In this document: piece by piece, positions 15,325 through 23,751 of the stretch
Numbering within the stretch: the first letter of the stretch is position 1
Layout of the letters: every line of letters starts with the position of its first letter
From: Oscillospiraceae bacterium
GTDB taxonomy: Bacteria > Bacillota_A > Clostridia > Oscillospirales > Ruminococcaceae
Assembly: GCA_900766795.1 (NCBI GenBank)
Contig: CAAFWX010000200.1
Coordinates: 1 to 38,166 of the forward strand
Direction of reading: 5' to 3'
Length of the DNA: 38,166 bases
Position numbers and translations under genes: made by a program
The notes under the pieces: generated by a model
What the model was told of the DNA's origin: nothing
The model's input: the letters and a program-made list of their open reading frames with translations, nothing else
Databases searched by the model: none

Positions 15325-17382
15325 ATGGACGAAAACGTGCAGGAAAAGAAGAAGCGCAGCAAAACGGGAAAAGCCGCGCCCAAAACCGCAAGAAAATCCC
15401 CCGCGCGCACAAAGCGCCAGCAGGGCGACACCATATTCGCGCTGGATATCGGAACGCGCACGGTTGTCGGAATCCTTGCGGAGAAAACCGACAGCGGCTA
15501 TAAGGTAATCGACATGGAAACCGCCGCGCACACAAAGCGCTCCATGACGGACGGTCAGATTGAGGACATCGAAGCTGTCAGCGAGGTGATAAAAGCCGTC
15601 AAGACCGCGCTTGAAAAGCGCAGAGGAATAAAGCTTGCGCACGTTTGCATTGCCGCTGCGGGACGCGCACTGAAAACCATGCGCGCTTCGTGGGAATACA
15701 GGCTGTCCGCGCAGAAATCCCTCACGGTTGACGACCTTAAGGCTGCCGAGCTTGACGCGGTTCGCGCGACCGAGGAAAAATTCTCCGCAGATTACGACAC
15801 CACCGCGTTTTACTGCGTCGGTCACAGCGTAATCTCCCTCACCCTTGACGGATACAGGGTCACAAAGCCCGAGGGGCACCGCGGCGAGCGGCTTGAAACC
15901 GAGATTATCGCGGCTTTCCTGCCCGCTTATGTTGTGGAGAGCCTTTGCGCGGCGGTTGACCTTGCGGGGCTTGACGTGGCGGGGCTAACTCTGGAGCCTA
16001 TCGCGGCAATGAATGTCGTCGTGCCGCCCGAGCTTCGGCTGATAAACGTTGCGCTGTGCGATATCGGCGCGGGAACAAGCGACGTTGCCGTGTCCCGCGA
16101 CGGAAGCGTTGTTGCCTACGGAATGGCGACCACTGCGGGCGACGAAATCACAGAGCACCTTATGAAAGAACTGCTCATAGACTTCCCCACGGCGGAGTAC
16201 ATAAAAACCTGCGGTCTGCCCGAGGTGGAATACACCGACATTCTGCTTATGAAGCAGAGCGTAACCGCCGAGCACGTTGCCGAGCTGCTTGCCCCCGTCA
16301 CAGAGGAGCTTGCGCAGGCAATCTGCTCTGAGATAATCGCCGCAAACAGCGTCCCGCCGCAGGCGGTGTTCCTTGTGGGCGGCGGAAGCAAGCTTGCGGG
16401 GCTGCCCGAGCTTGTGGCAAAGGGGCTTGGCATACCCGCGTCGCGGGTTGTTGTCGGCAGGCGGGAAATCATGCGCGGAATAACCGCTCCGCAGAGCATA
16501 CCCATCGGCACGGAGCACGCAACCCCCCTCGGAATTGCCGTAACGGCAAGCGAGGGCGTGTCCTATGACTTCACCACCATCACGCTCAACGGCAAGAAAA
16601 TCCGCACCCTTGACACCAATCGTCTTATAGTGATAGAGCTGCTGAATATCAGCGGCTTCGGCACGGACAAGCTTATCGGCAAGTCGGGCGCTTCGCTCAC
16701 CTTCACGCTAAACGGCGAGAAAATCACCCTTCGCGGCACTCCCGCCCTGCCCTCGGAGATTTATGTCAACGGCAAGCCCGCCGCGCTTAACACCGCAATC
16801 CGAAAGGGCGACGAGGTTAAGGTTATCCCCGCAATGAACGGCGAAAGCGCCGCGGCATACCTGTCGGACTATTTCGAAGTGCCGTTTGACGCGGCAGCGG
16901 CGGTTACGCTGTTCGGCGAGGAGGCTTTTGCGGGCGTAAAAATCACCGTCAACGGCGAGGAAGTCACCGCCGACCGCGAAATCGAAAACGGCGATGTGAT
17001 TTGCTCCCTTTCGGTGCAAACGCTGGGAGAATTGCTTGCGAGCGCTGGCGTGCGCACAAACGTTCTTCTGAACGGCAATGTCTGCCCGAGCGATACCCTG
17101 CTCTGCGACGGCGATGTAATAACCGAAGCGGAGCCTGCCCCGCAAAAGACCTTGGAAACCGTTCCCGCTTCCTCCGACAGCATTTCCATCACGGTAAACG
17201 GCATTACCGCAAGCTTCCCGAAGCGCGCTGACGGAAAGCCGGTGATTTTCCTTGACGTAGCGGCGGTATTTTCCGACGACCCTACGCTGCTGCTTTCGGG
17301 CGCTTCCACCATCACCGTAAACGGAAAAATTGCCCGCCTGGACGAGAGGATAAACGACGGCGATATCATTGTTATAGAATAA
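15325..17382 (+). CDS. large FtsA-like actin-fold ATPase with C-terminal beta-grasp-like repeats
   Basis: A 685-residue protein, far longer than classical FtsA (about 420). Residues 1-35 are a Lys/Arg-rich tail. Actin-fold motifs follow: FALDIGTRTVVGIL (phosphate 1), CDIGAGTSDVAV (phosphate 2) and FLVGGGSKLAGLPE (adenosine). An FtsA-type SHS2 region lies between phosphate 1 and 2. From about residue 410 to 685 the chain holds repeated units built on NG(E/K) turns and GD-x-(I/V) strands: ITLNGKK, RKGDEVKVIP, ITVNGEEV, LLCDGDVITEAE, ITVNGKIARL, NDGDIIVIE. These look like MoaD/ThiS-type beta-grasp folds. FtsA's C-terminal amphipathic membrane helix is not seen. Long FtsA-domain proteins exist in Clostridia, usually without an assigned role. 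It may act in envelope or division processes. Confidence 0.8.
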   Translation: MDENVQEKKKRSKTGKAAPKTARKSPARTKRQQGDTIFALDIGTRTVVGILAEKTDSGYKVIDMETAAHTKRSMTDGQIEDIEAVSEVIKAVKTALEKRRGIKLAHVCIAAAGRALKTMRASWEYRLSAQKSLTVDDLKAAELDAVRATEEKFSADYDTTAFYCVGHSVISLTLDGYRVTKPEGHRGERLETEIIAAFLPAYVVESLCAAVDLAGLDVAGLTLEPIAAMNVVVPPELRLINVALCDIGAGTSDVAVSRDGSVVAYGMATTAGDEITEHLMKELLIDFPTAEYIKTCGLPEVEYTDILLMKQSVTAEHVAELLAPVTEELAQAICSEIIAANSVPPQAVFLVGGGSKLAGLPELVAKGLGIPASRVVVGRREIMRGITAPQSIPIGTEHATPLGIAVTASEGVSYDFTTITLNGKKIRTLDTNRLIVIELLNISGFGTDKLIGKSGASLTFTLNGEKITLRGTPALPSEIYVNGKPAALNTAIRKGDEVKVIPAMNGESAAAYLSDYFEVPFDAAAAVTLFGEEAFAGVKITVNGEEVTADREIENGDVICSLSVQTLGELLASAGVRTNVLLNGNVCPSDTLLCDGDVITEAEPAPQKTLETVPASSDSISITVNGITASFPKRADGKPVIFLDVAAVFSDDPTLLLSGASTITVNGKIARLDERINDGDIIVIE

Positions 17383-17393
17383 TCGGAGAACCC

Positions 17394-18980
17394 ATGAACA
17401 AAAGAGCAAGAACCCTCGCTTTCCTGCTGGGCGCTTTTCTGCTGTGCGGCTGCACCTCCGTCCCCGACAGAACGGGCGGCAGCCCGCAGCAGCCCGCCGA
17501 AACCGCAGAAAGCGAGGAAGTGAAGATATACGAGGAAACGCAGACGAAGCGCTATCCCGTTGACAAGGCAGAGTTTTTCTGCAAGCTTAACGCGGAGGGC
17601 GGGGTTTTCACGGGGGAATACCGCACCGACGGCGAGTATTACGACGGCGACGGCTATGTGATTCTTGACGAGGGCATGACGCTTTCGCACATTGTCGAAG
17701 CGGAGTATTCCCAGCACTATCGGATTATCCTCGGCGCGCAGTCCTACAAGGGCGCGGTGATACGGCTTTCCACCGCATCGGACACCGTGGGGTACTACTA
17801 CGTCCCCGCGTCCGAAACTCCTGAGTTCGGGCAACTCGCGGTGGACTGCGTTTACCTGCCCGCTTCCTCTGCGAAGCTTAATTTCGAGTGCGTGAGCGGA
17901 AGCGCGGCGCTGGACTATATCCTCGTGGAGAACGCCGACGAGGTGTCGCCCGAGTGCTACCGCACGGGAACTGCTGCCGCCGCGCCCAACAGCTCAATTG
18001 CCGCCATCGGCACGATGAAATACCTCTCCGACGGCTACGGCAAGCGCATTATCACCGCGCAGAACGTCACCCCCGCGACAAACGCCGAGATTGACGCGAT
18101 ATATGAGCAGACGGGACGATACCCCGCCATGCGCTGCGGCGAGCTTGCGCTTGTTACCGACAAGGACAGCGCCGAGCGCTCCGAAAAGGAGCTTGAGCTT
18201 GCGCTGGATTGGGGCAGAAACGGCGGGCTGGTGTCTTACACATGGCACTGGTACTCCCCCGACATCGCAAAGACCGTCTACAACAACGAAACAAACTTTG
18301 AGCTTTCAGAAGCGCTTAACGGCGCGGATTTGGCGCAGGCTGCCCTCTCCGACAGCGAGGAGCTTAAAACGCAGCGGGAGAACGGCTTGATTTCCGCGCA
18401 GCTTGTTGACCTCATAAACGACATAGACCTTGCCGCCGAAGCGCTGAAGCCCTTTTGCGACGAGGATATCCCCGTAATCTGGCAGCCAATCCCCGACGGT
18501 GACGACGGACTTTACTGGTGGGGCGGCGGCGCGGAAAGCTACAAGGCGCTCTGGTCGCTGCTGTTCGAGCGCATGTGCAGCTATCACGGGCTTGGCAACC
18601 TTGTCTGGGTCTGGAACGGCAGCAGCGCTGACTTCCGCCCGAACGACAGGCAGTTCGACATAATCGGGCAGACAATCTGCGAAGGCTCGTCCGCTTCCTT
18701 TGCGGGGCGGTTTGAGGCGCTGGCGACAATGCCCGACCGCACGGTAAAGCCGCTTGCGGTGACAGCCTGCGACCGCCTGCCGAAATACGACGTGCTGCTT
18801 CGCGACAACGCCCTGTGGCTGTGGACGGCTGTGGGCAGCGGCGATGTTATCATCAACACCGACGGCACGCTCTCCGAGCGGCTTACCGACCGACAGAGCC
18901 TGTACGACGAATACAACAGCCCGCAGTGCATAACGCTTGACGAGCTTCCCGACCTTTCAGAATACGCGCTGGGCGAGTGA
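17394..18980 (+). CDS. GH26 (beta-mannanase)-like lipoprotein with apparently lost catalytic residues
   Basis: A 528-residue protein; ATG 17394 follows CGGAGA. The signal peptide ends in the lipobox LLCGC, with Cys20 as the lipid anchor. Residues 50-180 resemble a carbohydrate-binding beta-sandwich (CBM35-like), ending ALDYILVEN. Residues 205-525 resemble a GH26 barrel: GLVSYTWHWYSPD, a segment at 363-377 ending LYWWG, SYKALWSLLFERM, GLGNLVWVW, DNALWLWTAV and YNSPQCITLDELPDL. Active GH26 enzymes have a HE pair before the WWG and a TEVG-like nucleophile. Here these positions read PD (367-368) and VTACD (456-460), so both glutamates seem absent. It may be a mannan-binding surface protein. GH26 assignment is by motif and is not certain. 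Confidence 0.72.
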   Translation: MNKRARTLAFLLGAFLLCGCTSVPDRTGGSPQQPAETAESEEVKIYEETQTKRYPVDKAEFFCKLNAEGGVFTGEYRTDGEYYDGDGYVILDEGMTLSHIVEAEYSQHYRIILGAQSYKGAVIRLSTASDTVGYYYVPASETPEFGQLAVDCVYLPASSAKLNFECVSGSAALDYILVENADEVSPECYRTGTAAAAPNSSIAAIGTMKYLSDGYGKRIITAQNVTPATNAEIDAIYEQTGRYPAMRCGELALVTDKDSAERSEKELELALDWGRNGGLVSYTWHWYSPDIAKTVYNNETNFELSEALNGADLAQAALSDSEELKTQRENGLISAQLVDLINDIDLAAEALKPFCDEDIPVIWQPIPDGDDGLYWWGGGAESYKALWSLLFERMCSYHGLGNLVWVWNGSSADFRPNDRQFDIIGQTICEGSSASFAGRFEALATMPDRTVKPLAVTACDRLPKYDVLLRDNALWLWTAVGSGDVIINTDGTLSERLTDRQSLYDEYNSPQCITLDELPDLSEYALGE

Positions 18981-19021
18981 GCGCTCGTCCGTTCGCAAAA
19001 ATTAAACAGGAGAATACAGCT

Positions 19022-20341
19022 ATGAAGAAATTTTTATCCCTTATGACAGTTTGTGCAATGGTGCTTTCCCTTGCCGCATGCAGCAAGGATACCGCAAGCA
19101 CTCCCTCTACCGCAAGCGACGCCGTTGTCACAAGCGCCGACTCTGCTAATGACAGCACGGCTTCCGAGCCGCAGAGCGCTCCCGCAGAGGAAGCCGAGGA
19201 AATCGAGGAAATTCCCTATGTGCTGGGCGGCGAGCTTACCCCCACGATGATTGCAAATTCCCGCTACAACGTGGGCAATCAGGTAAGACTTGCCGGAGTA
19301 ATCAGAAAGCTTCAGGCAGGCGAGGAAGTGACCGTTGCGTACCTTGGCGGCTCCATCACGCAGGGCACCTCCGCGGGCAACGACCTGTGCTACGCAAGGC
19401 TCACCACCAACTGGCTGGAGGAGCAGTTCCCCGAAGCCAAGGTAAACTACGTCAACGCAGGAATCGGCGCGACAGGCTCCTATATCGGCGTTCACCGCGC
19501 TGACGAGCAGGTGCTCTCCTACAACCCCGACCTTGTTTTCGTGGACTTTTCCGTAAACGACACCTACGACCGTATGGACATCAACAAATCCTCTTACGAA
19601 AGCCTTTTGAGGAAGCTGTGGCTGTCTGAAAGCAGCCCCGCGGTGGTTTGCATTGCCATGACGCAGGACAACGGCACCTCCGTTCAGGAACAGCACGGCG
19701 AAATCTGCAAGAAGTACGACATTCCGATGATTTCCTACCATGACGCAATCCTTGACGTAATCGCAAAGGGCTACATCAAGTGGACGGATATCTCCGACGA
19801 CAATATCCACCCCAACGTACCCGGTCATGCGGTTCTTTCCTCGCTGATAACAAACTACCTCCAGAGCGTAATCGACAATCTCGACAACATAAGCGGCGAG
19901 GAGAGCGACTTCTCCGCCGTGTCCGAAGCGGGAATGAAGTATCAGAACGCGCACTTCCTATTCTCCGCAAACACCGAGCCCGCGAGCATGGGCGGCTTTG
20001 CGATAAAGTCGGGCTATTTCTGCGGCTTTGATTCCCCGTGGATGGTGAGAGCGACCGACGGTCAGTTTACCGAGGAGGACGCAATCGAGTTTGAGGTTGA
20101 GGCAATGAACATCGGTATTCTTTACGGAAAGCTCACCAGTAACTCCGCAAAGGCTGATGTGTACATCGACGGCGAATACCGCACCACCCTTGACGGCGAC
20201 TTCTCGGGCGGCTGGGGCAACTATGTCGAGTTTGCCGAGATTGCAACCTTCATTTCCTCGGGCACACATACAATCAGAATTGTTCCCCAGTCCAAGGACG
20301 GCGCGGCGGCATTCTATGTTTCCGCTATTGCCCTTAGCTGA
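19022..20341 (+). CDS. SGNH/GDSL-hydrolase lipoprotein (probable carbohydrate esterase)
   Basis: A 439-residue protein; ATG 19022 follows CAGGAG. The signal peptide ends LSLAAC (lipobox, Cys20). A Ser/Thr/Ala/Glu-rich linker runs from 21 to 65. The SGNH domain has its blocks in order: block I YLGGSITQG (Ser111), block II NAGIGATGS (Gly), block III FSVND (Asn179) and block V DDNIHPN (Asp260, His263). Residues 290-439 form a beta-rich C-terminal domain, possibly carbohydrate-binding. It would sit on the outer face of the membrane and remove acyl groups, such as acetyl from mannan or xylan. Its position after the GH26-like lipoprotein and in the GH130 series supports a glycan role. The substrate is inferred. 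Confidence 0.85.
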   Translation: MKKFLSLMTVCAMVLSLAACSKDTASTPSTASDAVVTSADSANDSTASEPQSAPAEEAEEIEEIPYVLGGELTPTMIANSRYNVGNQVRLAGVIRKLQAGEEVTVAYLGGSITQGTSAGNDLCYARLTTNWLEEQFPEAKVNYVNAGIGATGSYIGVHRADEQVLSYNPDLVFVDFSVNDTYDRMDINKSSYESLLRKLWLSESSPAVVCIAMTQDNGTSVQEQHGEICKKYDIPMISYHDAILDVIAKGYIKWTDISDDNIHPNVPGHAVLSSLITNYLQSVIDNLDNISGEESDFSAVSEAGMKYQNAHFLFSANTEPASMGGFAIKSGYFCGFDSPWMVRATDGQFTEEDAIEFEVEAMNIGILYGKLTSNSAKADVYIDGEYRTTLDGDFSGGWGNYVEFAEIATFISSGTHTIRIVPQSKDGAAAFYVSAIALS

Positions 20342-20374
20342 TAATTCGCCTGCCCCCGAAAAAAATCGGGGCGT

Positions 20375-20505
20375 CACGGAAATCAATTTGCTTTTTGCAT
20401 ATCGATTTTTGTAGGGGCGACCTGCGGTCGCCCGCAGACGCGGCAAAATAATGAAGCGGGCGGTCACAGACCGCCCCTACTTTACGGCAAAAATCGATTT
20501 CCGTG
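20375..20505. repeat. palindromic dispersed repeat (MITE/REP-like), full copy
   Basis: The core spans 20411-20480. GTAGGGGCGACC, TGC, GGTCGCCCGC forms one hairpin arm and GCGGGCGGTC, ACA, GACCGCCCCTAC the other, and the two arms are also complementary to each other. They differ by paired changes that keep the stems (CGACC/GGTCG against CGGTC/GACCG). Outer arms CACGGAAATCAATTT (20375-20389) and AAATCGATTTCCGTG (20491-20505) are complementary with one mismatch. A shortened relative lies at 30732-30801. Confidence 0.85.
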
Positions 20506-20522
20506 CGGGGCATTTTCCGCGA

Positions 20523-20551
20523 TTGACAAACCTCTGTTCTTATTGTATAAT
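20523..20551 (+). promoter_or_regulatory. SigA-type promoter for the ECF sigma/anti-sigma pair
   Basis: TTGACA (20523-20528) and TATAAT (20546-20551) have a 17-base spacer, a perfect consensus. It starts 17 bases after the end of the palindromic repeat and would give a leader of about 145 bases. Confidence 0.88.
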
Positions 20552-20703
20552 AGAATGTATGAGCATGGTCGGGAAACAATAAACGTAATAATCTACTTTA
20601 CACTTTGTAATTTTTTCGTCAATTTTTCTTATATTTTTCTGAAACTTTTTTCAAATTTCCGCTGACTACTGTTATGCAGGCGGGTAAGTGAGGTGAAATC
20701 CGC

Positions 20704-21249
20704 GTGGGAGTTACAGACCTAGACAGTTATTTTGACAACGTATACGCCCAGACGCTGAATGCCGTTTCCCGTTATGTTGTGAGCCACGCGGCACGTTTTG
20801 AGGACGCAGAGGATATCGTTCAGAACGTCTACACCCGCTTTTATAAAAGAATCGTTGACAAGGGATATTCGGATATCGAAAACGCCGAAGCGTTCCTTAT
20901 TAATATCGCAAAATTCGAGTGCAGGACCTTTTTCTCGGGCTTCATAAAGCGCAAAGAAAAGGTTTCCGTCATGTCGGACTACTCCGAGGAGGAAGAAGCC
21001 GCGCTGGAAGCGGATATGTCCTGCAATCAGGCGAATCTCGAGGACGTTGTTTCCGACAAGATTCTTGCACGGCAGATTTTCGACGACATCATGAAATCCG
21101 ACGAAACCGTCGGAAAGATATTCTATCTGCACTTTGCGTGCGACATGAAGCTTGACGAGGTGGCAAAGCAGCTTGGGCTGAACGTTTCCACCGTAAAGAC
21201 AAAGCTTTACCGCACCATTGAACGGCAGAAGAAAAAGTTCGGACTATGA
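20704..21249 (+). CDS. ECF-type RNA polymerase sigma factor
   Basis: A 181-residue protein beginning with GTG 20704 behind GAGGTG. The sigma-2 region is at about residues 10-85, with EDAEDIVQNVYTRFYKRI, the typical D-AEDIVQ-V-R motif of region 2.2. The sigma-4 region is near 125-178: FYLHFACDMKLDEVAKQLGL with the helix-turn-helix VSTVKTKLYRTIERQKKK. No sigma-3 or C-terminal extension is present. It should direct RNA polymerase to a small regulon. The following gene, 46 bases away, encodes a single-pass membrane protein and is the likely regulator. The promoter in front is a standard SigA type, so autoregulation is not obvious. Confidence 0.93.
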   Translation: MGVTDLDSYFDNVYAQTLNAVSRYVVSHAARFEDAEDIVQNVYTRFYKRIVDKGYSDIENAEAFLINIAKFECRTFFSGFIKRKEKVSVMSDYSEEEEAALEADMSCNQANLEDVVSDKILARQIFDDIMKSDETVGKIFYLHFACDMKLDEVAKQLGLNVSTVKTKLYRTIERQKKKFGL

Positions 21250-21295
21250 CGAATGTTCGGACATATAATAATACTATGAAGGGAGGTTGTGCTTT

Positions 21296-23536
21296 GTGAA
21301 CAGGAATGAATTTTATAAGCAGCTTATGAGCGAGTATGCGTTCAATGACGAAAGAATAAAGTCCAATGCGAAAAAGGGCAGGTTTGCAAAGCAGAGAAAT
21401 CTCCCGTTGTTTGTCGGACTTACCGCGGCTGCCGCTGTGTGTACTGTGGCGGTAGGAACGACTATTGCGCTCTCCCTCGGCGGAAATCAAGGTGTAAATC
21501 TTATCCCCGAGAGCGATGGGCTGGCTGCGCTTTCCGCGAACGAGCGGCTTCAGAGAGCGCTCGAGGAAATCGAGCAGAACGCCGACAGCAAGGAGCTTCG
21601 CGACGTTCTCGTGACTTTCACGGCTTCCCTCGGCTCGGAGGAAGTGCGCTCGCTTCTGACGGGCTATTCCGAGAGCATTTTTGTAAAGCAGCTTTATTTT
21701 GCCGACGGCACAAAGGCTGTCGGTTCTGAGCAGGTAGGAAAAGGCTTTGACAGCGGAATCGGCATAACCGGCGCGGTGATTAACTGCGAGGGCGCTATGA
21801 TGAAGCAGCTTCAGAACGACCTTCGCGTGTTCTCCGTTGAAATCGTGACCGAAAGCGACCTTTTGATTGTCGCCCCGATTAACACGGTTGAAGCAGAAAC
21901 CGCCGAGGCTGTTACCCCCGTTCAGACCACGACCACAGCTTCCGTGACAAGCGAAGCTGTTATCCCCGTTGAGTCCGAGGAAGTTTTCACAGACGAAACC
22001 ACGCAGGACGGCGAGGAAATCGGCGAGGTTATTGTCGATGAAAGCGAAGAAAGCTTTGAAAGCTTTGAAACCTTTGAGGTAACTCTCGAAACAGAGGACA
22101 CCACCGAGTCCGTTTCCGAGCCGGAAACCGCCGAGACGGTTGTTGAACCTATCGTTCCCGATGTTCCCGTTGTTCCCGTTGTTCCCGCAGGGAAGCTTCC
22201 CGAGGGGGTTGAGCTTTCCGTAAAGCCCGACAAGTTCTCCTACGAGAGCGAGTATCTGGGTGCCGAAAACGCGTTCTTCCTGACGGATTACAGCTTCTAT
22301 GCAAAGACGGCTGACGAAATCAGGCTGTACTATTTCGACGGCGTAAGCGAGAAGCTTCTTGCCTCTGCCGCTTGCCGCGACGCAAAGGTTGTCTGGGTTT
22401 CCGAAAACGGCGGAAAGATGATTGTTTCGGGCGTTGGAGAGAACGATATGCGCAATCAGCTGTTCTATATCAACGCTAACGGCGAGATGATTTCCGACCT
22501 GCACGCAAAGGACACCGTGATGGACGGCACGCTTGCAAGCACGGCATACAACGGCGACAGCAGGCTGCTTGTCATGAACATCAAGGAGAACGGCAGATAC
22601 TATGTAAGCACCGCCCTTGTTTCTTCCAACGGCAGCTTCGAGTTCCTGTCCAATTGCTTTGAGTCAGATTCCAAAGTGACCCTGCTTGCGGCATATGGCA
22701 GCAATGTATATCTCTCGGTAAACGACGGCGGGCTGACTCAGGTGTTCAGAGTTGGCGCTGAGGACGGCGCTACCGACATCATAAAGACCTTTGAAACCAA
22801 CCCCGCTTTCACCAGAAACCTTGCGTTCACGCACGCAATCGTGTCGTTTGACGACCACACCGAGATTTTCGACGCACAGACAGAAAGCTTTGTAAGGGTT
22901 GCTGCCGCTGCCGATGAAATCGTATTCGGCGCTGCGAAGCATGTTTTCTCCGCAGGGGGAAGCTTCTATTCCGTTGACGGAACATCTGTGACAGAAACCG
23001 TGTCTGTTTCCGACATGGCGAAGGTTGACTACCGCCGCGGGCTTTCCTCGCTCTATACTGCGACCGTGTTGGGCGGCTGCATAAAGGTTTCCGAGGGGGC
23101 ATATTCCAATAAGGCAAGAACCGAGGAAGTTGCCTTTGACGTCAGCGAAAACTGCTCCGCTGACATTCGCACGGCAGCCGAGCGCGCAATCGGGCTGAAT
23201 AACGCGATAGCGCTTGACAGGTGCAATGACTGCGGCATTACGGATATTGATTTGCTGAACTCCTGCATTTACACGCTCTGTTCAAAGGGCGCTGCCGAGC
23301 AGCTGAAGTCCCTGTGCGGCATTTCGGACTTCGGCGCGCTTCGCTATGACGGCGCGGCTCTCACCGCGATAAACGGCGCAGACGCAAAAATCGTAATCCA
23401 CTCACAGAACGATGTCACCGCAAGCGGCACGCTTTATGTCAAGGCTGGCACCATCGGCGGCAAGACGGCATACTTCTCCCAGAGCATTTCCTTTGCCTGC
23501 GAGGACGGAGTGTGGAAGCTGGCGTGCATTCTTTGA
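21296..23536 (+). CDS. large membrane-anchored anti-sigma-like protein with extracellular sensor region
   Basis: A 746-residue protein; GTG 21296 has GGGAGG at 21281-21286. Residues 1-35 are a short, charged cytoplasmic part (NEFYKQLMSEYAFNDERIKS). One transmembrane helix covers about 37-60. Residues 190-305 are a Glu/Thr/Val-rich disordered stalk with a VPVVPVVP stretch. Residues 305-590 look like a beta-propeller-type repeat domain (KLLASAACRDAKVVWVSENG, SRLLVMNIKENGRYYVSTAL). The rest is a further extracellular domain. There is no HxxxCxxC zinc anti-sigma motif. The position after an ECF sigma gene suggests it holds that sigma and senses an external signal. I do not recognise a named family; the role is inferred from context. 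Confidence 0.65.
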   Translation: MNRNEFYKQLMSEYAFNDERIKSNAKKGRFAKQRNLPLFVGLTAAAAVCTVAVGTTIALSLGGNQGVNLIPESDGLAALSANERLQRALEEIEQNADSKELRDVLVTFTASLGSEEVRSLLTGYSESIFVKQLYFADGTKAVGSEQVGKGFDSGIGITGAVINCEGAMMKQLQNDLRVFSVEIVTESDLLIVAPINTVEAETAEAVTPVQTTTTASVTSEAVIPVESEEVFTDETTQDGEEIGEVIVDESEESFESFETFEVTLETEDTTESVSEPETAETVVEPIVPDVPVVPVVPAGKLPEGVELSVKPDKFSYESEYLGAENAFFLTDYSFYAKTADEIRLYYFDGVSEKLLASAACRDAKVVWVSENGGKMIVSGVGENDMRNQLFYINANGEMISDLHAKDTVMDGTLASTAYNGDSRLLVMNIKENGRYYVSTALVSSNGSFEFLSNCFESDSKVTLLAAYGSNVYLSVNDGGLTQVFRVGAEDGATDIIKTFETNPAFTRNLAFTHAIVSFDDHTEIFDAQTESFVRVAAAADEIVFGAAKHVFSAGGSFYSVDGTSVTETVSVSDMAKVDYRRGLSSLYTATVLGGCIKVSEGAYSNKARTEEVAFDVSENCSADIRTAAERAIGLNNAIALDRCNDCGITDIDLLNSCIYTLCSKGAAEQLKSLCGISDFGALRYDGAALTAINGADAKIVIHSQNDVTASGTLYVKAGTIGGKTAYFSQSISFACEDGVWKLACIL

Positions 23537-23570
23537 GGAATGAAACGCCGCGAATAACACATAACATCTT

Positions 23571-23603
23571 AACCGCTCCCAATTGGGGGCGGTTTTGCGT
23601 TTG
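23571..23603 (+). terminator. terminator after the sigma/anti-sigma unit
   Basis: AACCGC (23571-23576) pairs with GCGGTT (23589-23594), with further TCCC/GGGG pairing inside, followed by the U-rich stretch TTGCGTTTGTTG. Confidence 0.75.
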
Positions 23604-23673
23604 TTGTGTCTGCCGCGCGGGGGGCTTATTTTGATTTATCTTCGCCGCTCACCTCGTTTTTACTCAAAACATC

Positions 23674-23702
23674 AAGACTTTTTGGCAAAGGAATGATATA
23701 AT
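23674..23702 (+). promoter_or_regulatory. possible promoter for the AraC-GGDEF gene
   Basis: A perfect TATAAT at 23697-23702 lies 50 bases before the start codon. The sequence 17 bases upstream (AAGACT) matches the -35 consensus poorly, so it may need an activator, perhaps the AraC-type protein itself. Confidence 0.4.
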
Positions 23703-23751
23703 GATGATAAGGAAAGCAGGACGCGTCGCTTTCAACGGAGGTAAATGAGCC

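Larger units (their letters stand above)
20342..20703. other. intergenic region before the sigma gene: weak hairpin, palindromic repeat, promoter, AT-rich leader
   Basis: No gene is seen here. A CCCCGA/TCGGGG hairpin (20354-20371) without a T-run follows the SGNH stop and may end that transcript. A palindromic repeat occupies about 20375-20505. A consensus promoter is at 20523-20551. The remaining 150 bases are AT-rich and form the leader of the ECF sigma gene. Confidence 0.8.

Noticed and set aside
20411..20480. Palindrome as a simple terminator of the SGNH gene
   Set aside because: It has no T-run in either direction and recurs with shared flanks at 30732, so a dispersed repeat explains it better.
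20560..20703. ECF-type autoregulatory promoter (GAAAC-like sequence at 20641)
   Set aside because: No matching -10 at a convincing distance, and a perfect SigA promoter lies just upstream.
21089..22504. 471-codon - strand open frame opposite the anti-sigma-like gene
   Set aside because: It arises from the low-complexity Glu/Thr/Val stalk coding sequence and crosses the sigma gene end; no domain is visible.
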